64,000 bases of DNA from Mesostigma viride (taxonomy: Eukaryota; Streptophyta; Mesostigmatophyceae; Mesostigmatales; Mesostigmataceae). This document shows positions 49,226-63,533 of the stretch, piece after piece; position 1 is the first letter of the stretch; each line of letters opens with the position of its first letter. Below the pieces are notes generated by a model. It did no database searches. It saw only the letters and a list, made by a program, of their open reading frames with translations, and was not told where the DNA came from. Where the stretch lies: the NCBI GenBank assembly GCA_009746045.1, contig RPFO01001790.1, positions 1 through 64,000 of the forward strand, read 5' to 3'. Made by a program: the position numbers and the translations under genes.

Positions 49226-50565
49226 AGGCAAGTCATCTCGCTAAAGGTCCACCGGGACGAAATAATTACGTACATGCAAATTCCAGGCTATGGCGGTACA
49301 GAAAACTGATTGGTGTAGGAGCATCGATGCATGGATTCGTTCCAAATATTCTAGGCTTTTTTTATGAGTTATGGCTGGGACGAGTAGGTCATCCAGCGAC
49401 ATCTGGGTGTAGTTCGTGACATGTTTCCCTACCCTTTTGGTAATGCCCTTGGTGCCAGGCCAGGTCAGAATATGCCGCCCTGGCTGGCCAAGCCGCTGGG
49501 GGCCTGCCAGACCAAAGTCCCTATATGAGTGTGCTTTGGTCCCTGTATGGACACTAAATTGTTTTAGGTTAGTTTGTGGACATTACCATGCAAGGTGCAA
49601 CTGGCTCCTATTTTTAGGCGCGAGTTGGACACGATTTGAGGGCTAAAAGCTAAAGATGTTTGCTGAGACAGCTAGCCCGCAACACACGTAGCATAGTTGT
49701 CACACTTCATGTAGTGTTCAAGTTGGGGCATGTGCAGACAATGTTTGTTCCAACTCTGATTTATTATAATGAGTTGTCTTGAGCACTTCATAATGAGATT
49801 AGCACAGCTCATTTTAAGACACACCACCGCATCTTTATCAAACAATCCCATGCAATTCCCAACTTCACCATGGAATGGCCTTCAAATGTTAGCATGTGCA
49901 CGATCGCTCATGCCCACTTCAAAATCAGCTTAAGAAAGAAAGTTTTGTATTCGCTAACTTCTTTATAACCACCACCAGTATGGGGCAACCACAGGCCCTC
50001 ACTGTGACCACTGTGACCACGGCAAGGGCACGCCATCACATGCAGCCATAAATGTATCTAACGAGGCAAGGCCAGCTGGTATCCAGGCGGCATGTTGCCA
50101 CCACACACGTCTCGGTTACAGCGCGGTCACCCATCTTCATGTCCCTGCAAATATGCACCCCATAACAACGTGTGACAACCCACAAGACCCCACGGTGCCC
50201 TTTTGCGGGATCGCAGGGCATGGCAGGGCATGTGCGTGTGTACCACCCCTACCTGCCTGCCCAACGCCCCACTCCCCATGCCCCAAGTTTCATGGCTCGT
50301 GCCCTAGGTCCCCTGCCCCGTCCCACCTGCCCACTGTGCCCTTGCTTGTGACTTGCCTCTGACCACATCACGTGGCTGAGGGCCTGCCCCATGCCCCAGT
50401 CCCCACGACCTGTGACTCATAGCTTCAGAAAGGCTCCCCCTGCCCCCTGCCGCCTGGACCCTGCCCCCCGCCCCTCCCCCTTCCCCCTGTCCCCATGCCC
50501 TCCTCCCTGTGGTGCCCCCGCTGGCTGGCTTGCCAATAATCACATCTCGTGCATGAGGCTGCCTT

Positions 50566-50703
<138 letters not shown>

Positions 50704-51071
50704 CCATGCCACATACCCCACGGCCCAAGCCTCGTGCCCCATGTCCCCTGCCAGCCTGCCTGCCTACACATGCAAAGGAAAGTTTCATGGCTCGTGCCCC
50801 AGGTCCCCTGCCCCGTCCCACCTGCCCACTGTGCCCTTGCTTGTGACTTGCCTCTGACCACATCACGTGCAAGTGGCTGAGGGCCTGCCCCATGCCCCAG
50901 TCCCCACGACCTGTGACTCATAGCTTCAGAAAGGCTCCCCCTGCCCCCTGCCGCCTGGACCCTGCCCCCCGCCCCCTCCCCCTTCCCCCTGTCCCCATGC
51001 CCTCCTCCCTGTGGTGCCCCCGCTGGCTGGCTTGCCAATAATCACATCTCGTGCATGTGGCTGCCTTGCTT

Positions 51072-51247
<176 letters not shown>

Positions 51248-51805
51248 CCTGACCCATGCCACATACCCCACAACCCAAGCCTCATGCCCCATGTCCCCTG
51301 CCAGTCTGCCTGCCTACACATGCAAAGGAAACAAACATGGCCCCGCTGGCACAATGCAAAGCACACCTGGTTGATCAGGTAGCGGGCACGCCTGCACAAT
51401 GAGACATCAAAATTACACAGCCAGCAAAGCAAAATTCAGTGTGCAAGCCAATGGGGCCTACGTTTGACAGCAACTATGATGAATCCATGTAGAAAAATGG
51501 CACAACGCATGGTTGCCCACCTGCACGTACAGCCCAGTAAAAATTCACGTGCAGCAAACTGTCTACCTATGCGTGAATTTGGCTTCAGCCCAGTAAAAAT
51601 CTGCACAACACAAATATTGCACAGCCATTAGAGCAAAGCAAAATGTTCACTGTTCAAGCCACTTGGGCTAACTTTGGATATGCAGGATGGAAGCCATGTA
51701 ACACAGCATGACACACCCCGTGGACGCTCACCTTCACCCATATAGCCCAGTGAAAACTCACGTGCAAAGCAAGGCAGCTTATCACACGCAAAACCAACAT
51801 CAACG

Positions 51806-52025
51806 TCAGGCAGCACAGCAGTCAACGACTCCCAAAATTGGTGCATGAGCAATCATCCATGAGCAATCATGGGCTTTCCCTGCCCAGTCTGTTCCAGAAG
51901 AAAGCAACACGGAGGACGTGGCAATGACATTCCCAAGGAGAATGAAGAGGACGCACCCCACGGATACGACAATGGAAGACAGACTCTTGGTCCGGTAGGT
52001 GCACGCTGCGACCAAGAAAATTCGT
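51806..52025 (-). pseudogene. Membrane-helix exon fragment, composite D
   Basis: Same as B and C with one substitution in the helix (TLS to TSS). Confidence 0.4.
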
Positions 52026-52434
52026 CTGGAAAAAGGGAAATTGCATAAGATTACGGTAAACGTAAATCACATTAGATAAAAGCAGATACATGGACCACAT
52101 CTTTGACACAAATCGCCATCGCCAGCGTTCGTCCCGTGCCAAGCAATCCAGCGCTCAATCGCCATTGTCTATGGTGACACCAGACATTCGTTTGCCCCAT
52201 CCCACGTCTTCCATGAACAGCAAAACTGATTTTACAAGGCGTGAAATACGTAAAACTGAAGAATGACGACACTGAAACAAAACAATCTGATGACGACGTT
52301 CAATTTCCAGGTCGCTGGCTATTGTACAGCAAATGCCATAGCGACACGGACCTCTCCCACGCAGGTAGCACGGGGTTGACGCCCCGCCAGCTCAGAAAGT
52401 TTCCTACGTACTCTTCCAATACAAATTGTTGAAG

Positions 52435-52853
52435 TATAAAAGCCATGAATTCGCATTCCCCATCCCGATTTTACATGCTACGTCGCCCGCCATCGCCAGC
52501 CAGCAACAACTATGATTGCTTCCGCAGCACGTTGCTTTTTTTCATTAACATTTTTTGCCCCGACCATGCCGCTTTTATTATTCACGTTCACTTTACCCAT
52601 TGCCACTGCCCAGCCTGGTGCGTTCGACGCGACGCTCGCCCCGCCCTGCACGCGAACTAAAATTTGGTACGGTTCGACCGGTCCAACTTTCCCCGTTCGG
52701 CCTGAACACTTCAAGTCCGTATTTTTTTCAGGGTCCGAGGCTTGGGAGCCCAGCGGGAGCCCAAAAATGTCGGTTCCGTATGGCCGATTTATGGGCGGAG
52801 CCGTTTTTTCACGGCTTCCAGCCGTTTTTTGTACAGAAATCGTTCAGAAATAG
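52435..52853 (+). pseudogene. TATA box and signal-peptide-like ORF, composite D
   Basis: TATAAAAG from 52435 and ATG at 52512 open 113 codons. The first 60 codons match A and C; the rest reads into a divergent satellite unit, so the long tail is probably not native. Confidence 0.4.
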
Positions 52854-53465
52854 AATCGGACTAAAATCGGTCAAAAATCGCCTCACGGTTCAGAGTATCT
52901 AAGGCAAGAGTTTGGAGATTCAGATTCGGCACAAACTCTTGCCCCCAGCCGTACATGCCCCCCGGCATTTCTCGCGCATTTTGCTGAATTGAGCACCCGT
53001 TCAGAATAGGTGACAGTCGATCTTAGGAGGGTGTGACGGCGTTCAGGCCGGCGGTTACGGGCCGTAACTCGCGGCTCCGCAGGATTTCAGGGATAGTAGC
53101 CGTTCGTGGGGGTGCGATCAGGCCGTACGGTACGGCGCCCGCGGCGATGTCAGGATGTTCGGGGTTCTCCTCTGCGCAACACGATCGTAATATAGTAGTT
53201 GACAAGTTGGGGGCCCCTTCGGGGCCCGGACTTTTTGGCGCCTGAGCGGGCGATTGGCGCGTACACCCGCGGGGTGCGTCCTCGGGAACGCCGGCGCCAC
53301 GCGGGGCGCGCAGCGCGAAGGGGCAGTGGCCGAAGGCGCCGAGGCGGGGGGGCCAGCGGGAGCCATAAAATTTCGGCTTCGTACGGCCCGTCCGCAGGCG
53401 GAGCCCCCTGCTTTTCCCAGCTTCGAGCCGTTTCCTGGCACGCTCCCCGTCTGAACACGTTCAGG
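52735..53465. repeat. 733-bp satellite, one divergent unit between composites D and E
   Basis: This unit is unusual: the stretch 52745-52930 is rearranged and shortened and lacks the doubled GTTCAGTCTGAAC motifs, while the later half is typical. Confidence 0.8.
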
Positions 53466-54796
53466 CAAGTCATCTCGCTAAAGGTCCACCGGGACGAAAT
53501 AATTACGTACATGCAAATTCGAGGCTATGGCGGTGCAGAAAACTGATTGGTGTAGGAGCATCGATGCATGGATTCGTTCCAAATATTGTAGGCATTTTTT
53601 ATGAGTTATGGCTGGGACGAGTAGGTCATCCAGCAACATCTGGGTGTAGTTCGTGGCATGTTTCCCTACCCTTTTGGGAATGCCCTTGGGGCCAGGCCAG
53701 GTCAGAATATGCCGCCCTGGCCGGCCAAGCCGCTGGGGGCCTGCCAGACCAAAGTCCCTATATGAGTGTGCTTTGGTCCCAGTATGGACACTAAACTGTT
53801 TTAGGTTAGTTTGTGGACATTACCATGCAAGGTGCAACTGGCTCCTATTTTTAGGCGCGAGTTGGACACGATTTGAGGGCTAAAAGCTAAAATTGTTTGC
53901 TGACACAGCTAGCCCGCAACACACGTAGCATAGGTGTCACACTTCATGTAGTGTTCAAGTTGGGGCATGATGCAGACAATGTTTGTTCCAACTCTGATTT
54001 ATTATAATGAGTTGTCTTGAGCACTTCATAATGAGATTAGCACAGCTCATTTTAAGACACACCACCGCATCTTTATCAAACAATCCCATCCAATTCCCAA
54101 CTTCACCATCGAATGGCCATCAAATGTTAGCATGTGCACGATCGCTCATGCCCACTTCAAAATCATCTTAAGAAAGACAGTTTTGTATTCGCTAACTTCT
54201 TTATAACCACCACCAGTATGATGCAACCACAGGCCCTCACTGTGACCACTGTGACCACGGAAGGGCACACCATCACATGCAGCCATAAATGTATCTAACG
54301 AAGCAAGGCCAGCTGGTATCCAGGCGGCATGTTGCCACCACACACGTCTCGGTTACGGCGCGGTCACCCATCTTCATGTCCCTGCAAATATGCACCCCAT
54401 AACAACGTGTGACAACCGACAAGACCCCACGGTGCCCTTTTGCGGGATCGCAGGGCATGGCAGGGCATGTGCGTGTGTACCACCCCTACCTGCCTGCCCA
54501 ACGCCCCACTCCCCATGCCCCAAGTTTCATGGCTCGTGCCCCAGGTCCCCTGCCCTGTCCCACCTGCCCACTGTGCCCCTGCTTGTGACTTGCCTCTGAC
54601 CACATCACGTGCAGGTGGCTGAGGGCCTGCCCCATGCCCCAGTCCCCACGACCTGTGACTCATAGCTTCAGAAAGGCTCCCCCTGCCCCCTGCCGCCTGG
54701 ACCCTGCCCCCTTCCCCCTGTCCCCATGCCCTCCTCCCTGTGGTGCCCCCGCTGGCTGGCTTGCCAATAATCACATCTCGTGCATGTGGCTGCCTT

Positions 54797-54987
<191 letters not shown>

Positions 54988-55368
54988 AATATGCACCCCA
55001 TAACAACATGTGACAACCCAGGGCAGGGCATGGCAGGGCATGTGCGTATGTACCACCCCTACCTGCCTGCCCAACGCCCCACTCCCCATGGCTCGTGCCC
55101 CAGGTTCCCTGCCCCGTCCCACCTGCCCACTGTGCCCCTGCTTGTGACTTGCCTCTGACCACATCACGTGCAGGTGGCTGAGGGCCTGCCCCATGCCCCA
55201 GTCCCCACGACCTGTGACTCATAGCTTCAGAAAGGCTCCCCCTGCCCCCTGCCGCCTGGACCCTGCCCCCGCCCCCCCCCCTCCCCCTGTCCCCATGCCC
55301 TCCTCCCTGTGGTGCCCCCGCTGGCTGGCTTGCCAATAATCACATCTCGTGCATGTGGCTGCCTTGCT

Positions 55369-55701
<333 letters not shown>

Positions 55702-56041
55702 CCTGACCCATGCCACATACCCCACGCCCCAAGCCTCGTGCCCCATGTCCCCAAGTTTCATGGCTCGTGCCCCAGGTCCCCTGCCCCGTCCCACCTGCCC
55801 ACTGTGCCCTTGCTTGTGTCTTGCCTCTGACCACATCACATGCAGGTGGCTGAGGGCCTGCCCCATGCCCCAGTCCCCACGACCTGTGACTCATAGCTTC
55901 AGAAAGGCTCCCCCTGCCCCCTGCCGCCTGGACCCTGCCCCCCGCCCCCTCCCCCCTTCCCCCTGTCCCCATGCCCTCCTCCCTGTGGTGCCCCCGCTGG
56001 CTGGCTTGCCAATAATCACATCTTGTGCATGTGGCTGCCTT

Positions 56042-56072
<31 letters not shown>
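56042..56072. repeat. (GGCT)n microsatellite 12
   Basis: Short array of about 31 bp, third of composite E. Confidence 0.9.
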
Positions 56073-56073
<1 letters not shown>

Positions 56074-56589
56074 CCTGACCCATGCCACATACCCCACACC
56101 CCAAGCCTCGTGCCCCATGTCCCCTGCCAGCCTGCCTGCCTACACATGCAAAGGAAACAAACATGGCCCCGCTGGCACAATGCAAAGCACACCTGGTTGA
56201 TCAGGTAGCGGGCACGCCTGCACAATGAGACATCAAAATTACACAGCCAGCAAAGCAAAATTCAGTGTGCAAGCGAATGGGGCCTACGTTTGACAGCAAG
56301 TATGATGAATCCATGTAGAAAAATGTGGCACAACACATGGTTACAGCCCAGTAAAAATTCACGTGCAGCAAACTGTCTACCCATGCGTGAATTTGGCTTC
56401 AGCCCAGTAAAAATCTGCACAACACAAATATTGCACAGCCATTAGAGCAAGTCTAACTTTGGATATGCTGGATGGAAGCAATATAGCACACCATGACACA
56501 CCCCTAGTTGCTCACCTTCACCCATATAGCCCAGTGAAAACTCACGTGCAAAGCAAGGCAGCTTATCACACGCAAAACCACCATCAACG

Positions 56590-56809
56590 TCAGGAAGCAC
56601 AGCAGTCAACGACTCCCAAAATTGGTGCATGAGAAATCATCCATGAGCAATCATGGGCTTTCCCTGCCCAGCCTGTTCCAGAAGAAAGCAACACGGATAA
56701 CGTGGCAATGACATTCCCCAGGAGAATGAAGAGGACGCACCCCACGGATACGACAATGGAAGACAGACTCTTGGTCCGGTACGTGCACGCTGCGACCAAG
56801 AAAATTCAT
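56590..56809 (-). pseudogene. Membrane-helix exon fragment, composite E
   Basis: Same helix, but the second codon after the CAG acceptor is TGA instead of CGA, so this copy is broken if that acceptor is used. Confidence 0.4.
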
Positions 56810-57288
56810 CTGGAAAAAAGGAAATTGCATAAGATTACGGTAAACGTAAATCACATTAGATAAAAGCAGATACATTGACCACATCTTTGACACAAATCGC
56901 CATCGCCAGCGTTCGTCCCGTTCCAAGCAATCCAGCGCTCAATCGAAACTGTCTACGGTGACACCAGACATTCGTTTGCCCCATCCCACGTCTTCCATGA
57001 ACAGCAAAACTGATTTTACAAGGCGTGAAATACGTAAAACTGAAGAATGACGACACTGAAACAAAACAATCTGATGACGACGTTCAATTTCCAGGTCGCT
57101 GGCTATTATACAGCAAATGCCATAGCGACACGGACCTCTCCCACGCAGGTTGCACGGGGTTGACGCCCCGCCAGCTCCGAAAGTTTCCTACGTACTCTTC
57201 CAATACAAACTTTTGAAAGCCATGAATTCGCATTCCCCATCCCGATTTCACATGCTACGTCGCCCGCCATCGCCATCCAGCAACAACT

Positions 57289-57490
57289 ATGGTTGCTTCC
57301 GCAGCACGTCGCTTTTTGTTTCATTAAAATTTTTTGCCCCGACCATGCCGCTTTTGTTATTCACGTTCACTTTACCAATTGCCACTGCCCAGCCTGGTGT
57401 GTTCGACGCGACGCTCGCCCCGCCCTGCATGCGAACTAAAATTTGGTACGGTTCGACCGGTCCAACTTTCCCCGTTCAGCCTGAACACTT
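57289..57490 (+). pseudogene. Broken signal-peptide-like ORF, composite E
   Basis: ATG 57289 is followed by a stop within 13 codons because of two extra T bases. The hydrophobic core can be read only in another frame that opens upstream. Confidence 0.4.
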
Positions 57491-57509
57491 CAAGTCCGTA
57501 TTTTCGTCA

Positions 57510-60265
57510 GGGTCGGAGGTGGGGGGTGCCAGCGGGAGCCCGAAAATTTCCGTTTCGTACGGCTGGGTTTTGGGCTGAGCCCCCTGGTTTTCAGAGTTTC
57601 GAGCCGTTTTTTTCCACGCTCCCCGTCTGAACACGTTCAGTTCAGTCATCTCGCAAAAATTGGCACGGAAATGGCGTGGGAAGTAGGCCGAACCGAAAAT
57701 TGAAGGCAAAAACCGTTCAGACTAGGGTTCGAACTAAATTTTCTGCACATTTCCCGTTCAGTCTGAACACTCGTTCTGACTGAACCCTTAGTAAATCGAC
57801 TACGATGTTTGGGCTAAGCTGCTTCGGCAAACAACATCCCCCCCATCCGTATATGCCCCCCGGCATTTCTCGCGCATTTTGCTGAATTCAGATTCCGTTC
57901 AGAACTCCTGAGACTCGATCTTAGGCGGGTGTGACGACGTTCAGGCCAGCGGTTACGGGCCGTAACTCGCGGCTCCGCAGGATTTCAGGGATAGTAGGCG
58001 TTCGTGGGGGTGCGATCAGGCCGTACGGTACGGCGCCCGCGGCGATGTCAGGATGTTCGGGTTTCTCCCCTGCGCAACACGATCGTAATATAGTAGTTGA
58101 AAATGGGAAGTAGGCCGAACCGAAAATTTAACCGACAAACCGTTCAAAATAGGGTTCGAACTAAATTTTCCGCACACTTCTCGTTCAGTCTGAACAGTCG
58201 AAATTTCCCGTTCAGTCTGAACCCTTAGTATTTCTAGTATTTTGTTTGGAGAGAGATCCTTCGTGTATAAACTCTTCCTCCCAGCCGTATATGCCCCCCG
58301 GCATTTCTTGCGCATTTTGCTGAATTCAGCTTCTGTTCAGAATAGGTAAGACTCGATCTTAGGAGGGTGTGACGGCGTTCAGACTAGCGGTTACGGGCCG
58401 TTACTCGCGGCTCCGCAGGATTTCAGGATTTGCCCTCGTTCGTGGGGTGCGATCAGGCCGTACGGTACGGCGCCCGCGGCGATGTCAGGATGTTCGGGTT
58501 TCTCCCTTGCGCAACACGATCGTAGTTAAGTAGTTGACAAGTTGGGGGCCCCTGCGGGGCCCAGACTTTTTGGCGCCTGAGCGGGCGATTGGCGCGTACA
58601 CCCGCGGGATGCGTCCTCGGGAACGCCGGCGCCACGCGGGGTGCGCAGTGCGAAGGGGCAGTGGCCGAGGGCGCCGAGGCGGGGGGGCCAGCGGGAGCCC
58701 AAAAATTTCGGTTCCGTACGGCCGTTTTTGGGGCTGAGCCCCCTGCTTTTCACAGTTTCTAGCCGTTTTTTGCCACGCTCCCCGTCTGAACACGTTCAGT
58801 TGTGTCATCCCGCTAAAATTGGCACGAAAATTGCGTGGGAAGTAGGCCGAACCGAAAATTTAACCGACAAACCGTTCAAAATAGGGTTCGAACTAAATTT
58901 TCCGCACACTTCTCGTTCAGTCTGAACAGTCGAAATTTCCCGTTCAGTCTGAACCCTTAGTATTTCTAGTATTTTGTTTGGAGAGAGATCCTTCGTGTAT
59001 AAACTCTTCCTCCCAGCCGTATATGCCCCCCGGCATTTCTTGCGCATTTTGCTGAATTCAGCTTCTGTTCAGAATAGGTAAGACTCGATCTTAGGAGGGT
59101 GTGACGGCGTTCAGACTAGCGGTTACGGGCCGTTACTCGCGGCTCCGCAGGATTTCAGGATTTGCCCTCGTTCGTGGGGTGCGATCAGGCCGTACGGTAC
59201 GGCGCCCGCGGCGATGTCAGGATGTTCGGGTTTCTCCCTTGCGCAACACGATCGTAGTTAAGTAGTTGACAAGTTGGGGGCCCCTGCGGGGCCCAGACTT
59301 TTTGGCGCCTGAGCGGGCGATTGGCGCGTACACCCGCGGGATGCGTCCTCGGGAACGCCGGCGCCACGCGGGGTGCGCAGTGCGAAGGGGCAGTGGCCGA
59401 GGGCGCCGAGGCGGGGGGGCCAGCGGGAGCCCAAAAATTTCGGTTCCGTACGGCCGTTTTTGGGGCTGAGCCCCCTGCTTTTCACAGTTTCTAGCCGTTT
59501 TTTGCCACGCTCCCCGTCTGAACACGTTCAGTTGTGTCATCCCGCTAAAATTGGCACGAAAATTGCGTGGGAAGTAGGCCGAACCGAAAATTTAACCGAC
59601 AAACCGTTCAAAATAGGGTTCGAACTAAATTTTCCGCACACTTCTCGTTCAGTCTGAACAGTCGAAATTTCCCGTTCAGTCTGAACCCTTAGTATTTCTA
59701 GTATTTTGTTTGGAGAGAGATCCTTCGTGTATAAACTCTTCCTCCCAGCCGTATATGCCCCCGGCATTTCTTGCGCATTTTGCTGAATTCAGCTTCTGTT
59801 CAGAATAGGTAAGACTCGATCTTAGGAGGGTGTGACGGCGTTCAGACTAGCGGTTACGGGCCGTTACTCGCGGCTCCGCAGGATTTCAGGATTTGCCCTC
59901 GTTCGTGGGGGTGCGATCAGGCCGTACGGTACGGCGCCCGCGGCGATGTCAGGATGTTCGGGTTTCTCCCTTGCGCAACACGATCGTAGTTAAGTAGTTG
60001 ACAAGTTGGGGGCCCCTTCGGGGCCCGGACTTTTTGGCGCCTGAGCGGGCGATTGGCGCGTACACCCGCGGGGTGCGTCCTCGGGAACGCCGGCGCCACG
60101 CGGGGCGCGCAGCGCGAAGGGGCAGTGGCCGAGGGCGCCGAGGCGCGGGGGCCAGCGGGAGCCATAAAATTTCGGCTTCGTACGGCCCGTCCGCAGGCGG
60201 AGCCCCCTGCTTTTCCCAGCGTCGAGCCGTTTCCTGGCACGCTCCCCGTCTTAACACGTTCAGGC
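57510..60265. repeat. 733-bp satellite array 3
   Basis: A divergent unit, then a broken join near 58100 (GTAGTTGA directly to AAATGGGAAGTAGG, skipping about 300 bp), then young units from 58534 and 59266 (spacing 732). The unit at 59998 leads into composite F. Confidence 0.92.
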
Positions 60266-61612
60266 AAGTCATCTCGCTAAAGGTCCACTGCGGGGACGAA
60301 ATAATTATGTACATGCAAATTCGAGGCTATGGCGGTGCAGAAAACTGATTGGTGTAGGAGCATCGATGCATGGATTCGTTCCAAATATTGTAGTCATTTT
60401 TTATGAGTTATGGCTGGGATGAGTAGGTCATCCAGCAACATCTGGGTGTAGTTCGTGGCATGTTTCCCTACCCTTTTGGGAATGCCCTTGGGGCCAGGCC
60501 AGGTCAGAATATGCCGCCCTGGCCGGCCAAGCCGCTGGGGGCCTGCCAGACCAAAGTCCCTATATGAGTGTGCTTTGGTCCCAGTATGGACACTAAACTG
60601 TTTTAGGTTAGTTTGTGGACATTACCATGCAAGGTGCAACTGGCTCCTATTGTGAGGCGCGAGTTGGACACGATTTGAGGGCTAAAAGCTAAAATTGTTT
60701 GCTGACACAGCTAGCCCGCAACACACGTAGCATAGGTGTCACACTTCATGTAGTGTTCAAGTTGGGGCATGATGCAGACAATGTTTGTTCCAACTCTGAT
60801 TTATTATAATGAGTTGTCTTGAGCACTTCATAATGAGATTAGCACAGCTCATTTTAAGACACACCACCGCATCTTTATCAAACAATCCCATCCAATTCCC
60901 AACTTCACCATGGAATGGCCATCAAATGTTACCATGTGCACGATCGCTCATGCCCACTTCAAAATCACCTTAAGAAAGAAAGTTTTGTATTCGCTAACTT
61001 CTTTACAACCACCACCAGTATGGGGCAACCACAGGCCCTCACTGTGACCACTGTGACCACCGCAAGGGCACGCCATCACATGCAGCCATAAATGTATCTA
61101 ACGAGGCAAGGCCAGCTGGTATCCAGGCGGCATGTTGCCACCACACACGTCTCGGTTACGGCGCGGTCACCCATCTTCATGTCCCTGCAAATATGCACCC
61201 CATAACAACGTGTGACAACCCACAAGACCCCACGGTGCCCTTTTGCGGGATCGCAGGGCATGGCAGGGCATGTGCGTGTGTACCACCCCTACCTGCCTGC
61301 CCAACGCCCCACTCCCCATGCCCCAAGTTTCATGGCTCGTGCCCCAGGTCCCCTGCCCCGTCCCACCTGCCCACTGTGCCCCTGCTTGTGACTGGCCTCT
61401 GACCACATCACGTGCACGTGGCTGAGGGCCTGCCCCATGCCCTAGTCCCCACGACCTGTGACTCATAGCTTCAGAAAGGCTCCCCCTGCCCCCTGCCGCC
61501 TGGACCCTGCCCCCCGCCCCCTCCCCCTTCCCCCTGTCCCCATGCCCTCCTCCCTGTGGTGCCCCCGCTAGCTGGCTTGCCAATAATCACATCTCGTGCA
61601 TGTGGCTGCCTT

Positions 61613-61650
<38 letters not shown>
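61613..61650. repeat. (GGCT)n microsatellite 13
   Basis: About 38 bp, followed by AAATATGCACCCC. Confidence 0.92.
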
Positions 61651-61651
<1 letters not shown>

Positions 61652-62110
61652 AATATGCACCCCATAACAACGTGTGACAACCCAGGGCAGGGCATGGCAG
61701 GGCATGTGCGTATGTACCACCCCTACCTGCCTGCCCAACGCCCCACTCCCCATGGCTCGTGCCCCAGGTCCCTTGCCCCGTCCCACCTGCCCACTGTGCC
61801 CCTGCTTGTGACTTGCCTCTGACCACATCACGTGCAGGTGGCTGAGGGCCTGCCCCATGCCCTAGTCCCCACGACCTGTGACTCATAGCTTCAGAAAGGC
61901 TCCCCCTGCCCCCTGCCGCCTGGACCCTGCCCCCCGCCCCCTGTCCCCACGACCTGTGACTCATAGCTTCAGAAAGGCTCCCCCTGCCCCCTGCCGCCTG
62001 GACCCTGCCCCCCGCCCCCTCCCCCCTCCCCCTGTCCCCATGCCCTCCTCCCTGTGGTGCCTCCGCTGGCTGGCTTGCCAATAATCACATCTCGTGCATG
62101 TGGCTGCCTT

Positions 62111-62282
<172 letters not shown>

Positions 62283-62371
62283 CCTGACCCATGCCACATA
62301 CCCCACGCCCCAAGCCTCGTGCCCCATGTCCCCAAGTTTCATGGCTCGTGCCCTAGGTCCCCTGCCCCGTC

Positions 62372-63010
62372 CCACATGCATGCCAGCCACCCCACACACC
62401 CACACACGCATGGCAGCCCCCCCCCACACCCACGCATGCATGCCAGCCACCCCCTAAACCCACACACGCGTGCCAGCCACCCCCCACACCCAGGGACGCA
62501 TGCCAGCCCGCCCCGCCCCACATGCATGCATGGCAGCTCCCCCACACACCCTCGCATGCATGGCAGCCACCCCCAGAAACCCACGCATGCATTCCAGCCA
62601 CCCCCCACATGCACGCATGCATTCCAGCCACCCCCACACCCATGCACGCATGCCAGCCATCCCCCACATGCACGCATGCATGCCAGCCACCCCCCAAACC
62701 CAAGCATGCATGCCAGCCACCCCACACACCCACACACGCATGGCAGCCCCCCCCACACCCACGCATGCATGCCAGCCATCCCCCACATGCACGCATGCAT
62801 GCCAGCCACCCCCCAAACCCAAGCATGCATGCCAGCCACCCCACACACCCACACACGCATGGCAGCCCCCCCCCCACCCACGCATGCATGCCAGCCACCC
62901 CCTAAACCCACACACGCGTGCCAGCCACCCCCCACACCCACGCACGCATGGCAGCCCCCCTACAAACCCACTTATTCATTCCAGCCACCCCCGTCACCAA
63001 CGTACGCATG
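62372..63010. repeat. C-rich minisatellite
   Basis: About 20 units of ~30 bp built on GCATGCCAGCCACCCC plus an A/C-rich spacer. A block of about three units near 62690-62760 is repeated near 62800-62880. Long open frames of 120-330 codons (His-Ala-Pro rich) follow from the repeat and are not called as genes. Reverse-complement relatives are at 8894-9125. Confidence 0.92.
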
Positions 63011-63023
63011 CCGTCCGTACAAG

Positions 63024-63451
63024 CCAAAGCCTGGGAGTGGCAGCCCATATCAAATGACATTCAATTGGCCTGAAACATGGTAGGCACACTGCAACACACT
63101 CCCAAAAACTACCTTTCAAGTTTCAGGTCAATCCGATGTCATTTGATCGGTGGGCTGCACCACACCCACTTGGTTATTACCGGGTAGCAACTATGTTGGG
63201 GTGTGTTGTACAAACCAAAGCCTGGGAGTGGCAGCCCATATCAAATGACATTCAATTGGGCTGAAACTTGGTATGCACACTGCAACACACTCCCTAGAAC
63301 TACCTTCCAAGTTTCAGGCCAATCCGATGCCATTTGATGGGTGGGCTGCACCACACCCACTTTGTTACGTTATCAGCGAGCCCCTAATAATGTTGGGGTA
63401 CGTGGTGTCAAAGTTTGAGGTCGATCCGATGTCATTTGATGGGTGGGCTGC
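63024..63451. repeat. 191-bp direct repeats, each an inverted repeat
   Basis: Two copies start at 63024 and 63215. In each, a left arm (63040-63080; 63231-63271) beginning GCAGCCCATATCAAATGACA is roughly complementary to a right arm (63116-63158; 63307-63349) ending CATTTGATSGGTGGGCTGC, with a loop of about 35 nt. A third right arm alone is at 63409-63451. This could be an inverted-repeat element or a structured RNA; nothing was recognised. Confidence 0.75.
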
Positions 63452-63533
63452 AATAACACACAGCAACCATGCCCAGTACATCACGTTTACAAAAACATAT
63501 GGTCATACCAGAGTAACGCCACAAGGAACTCAC

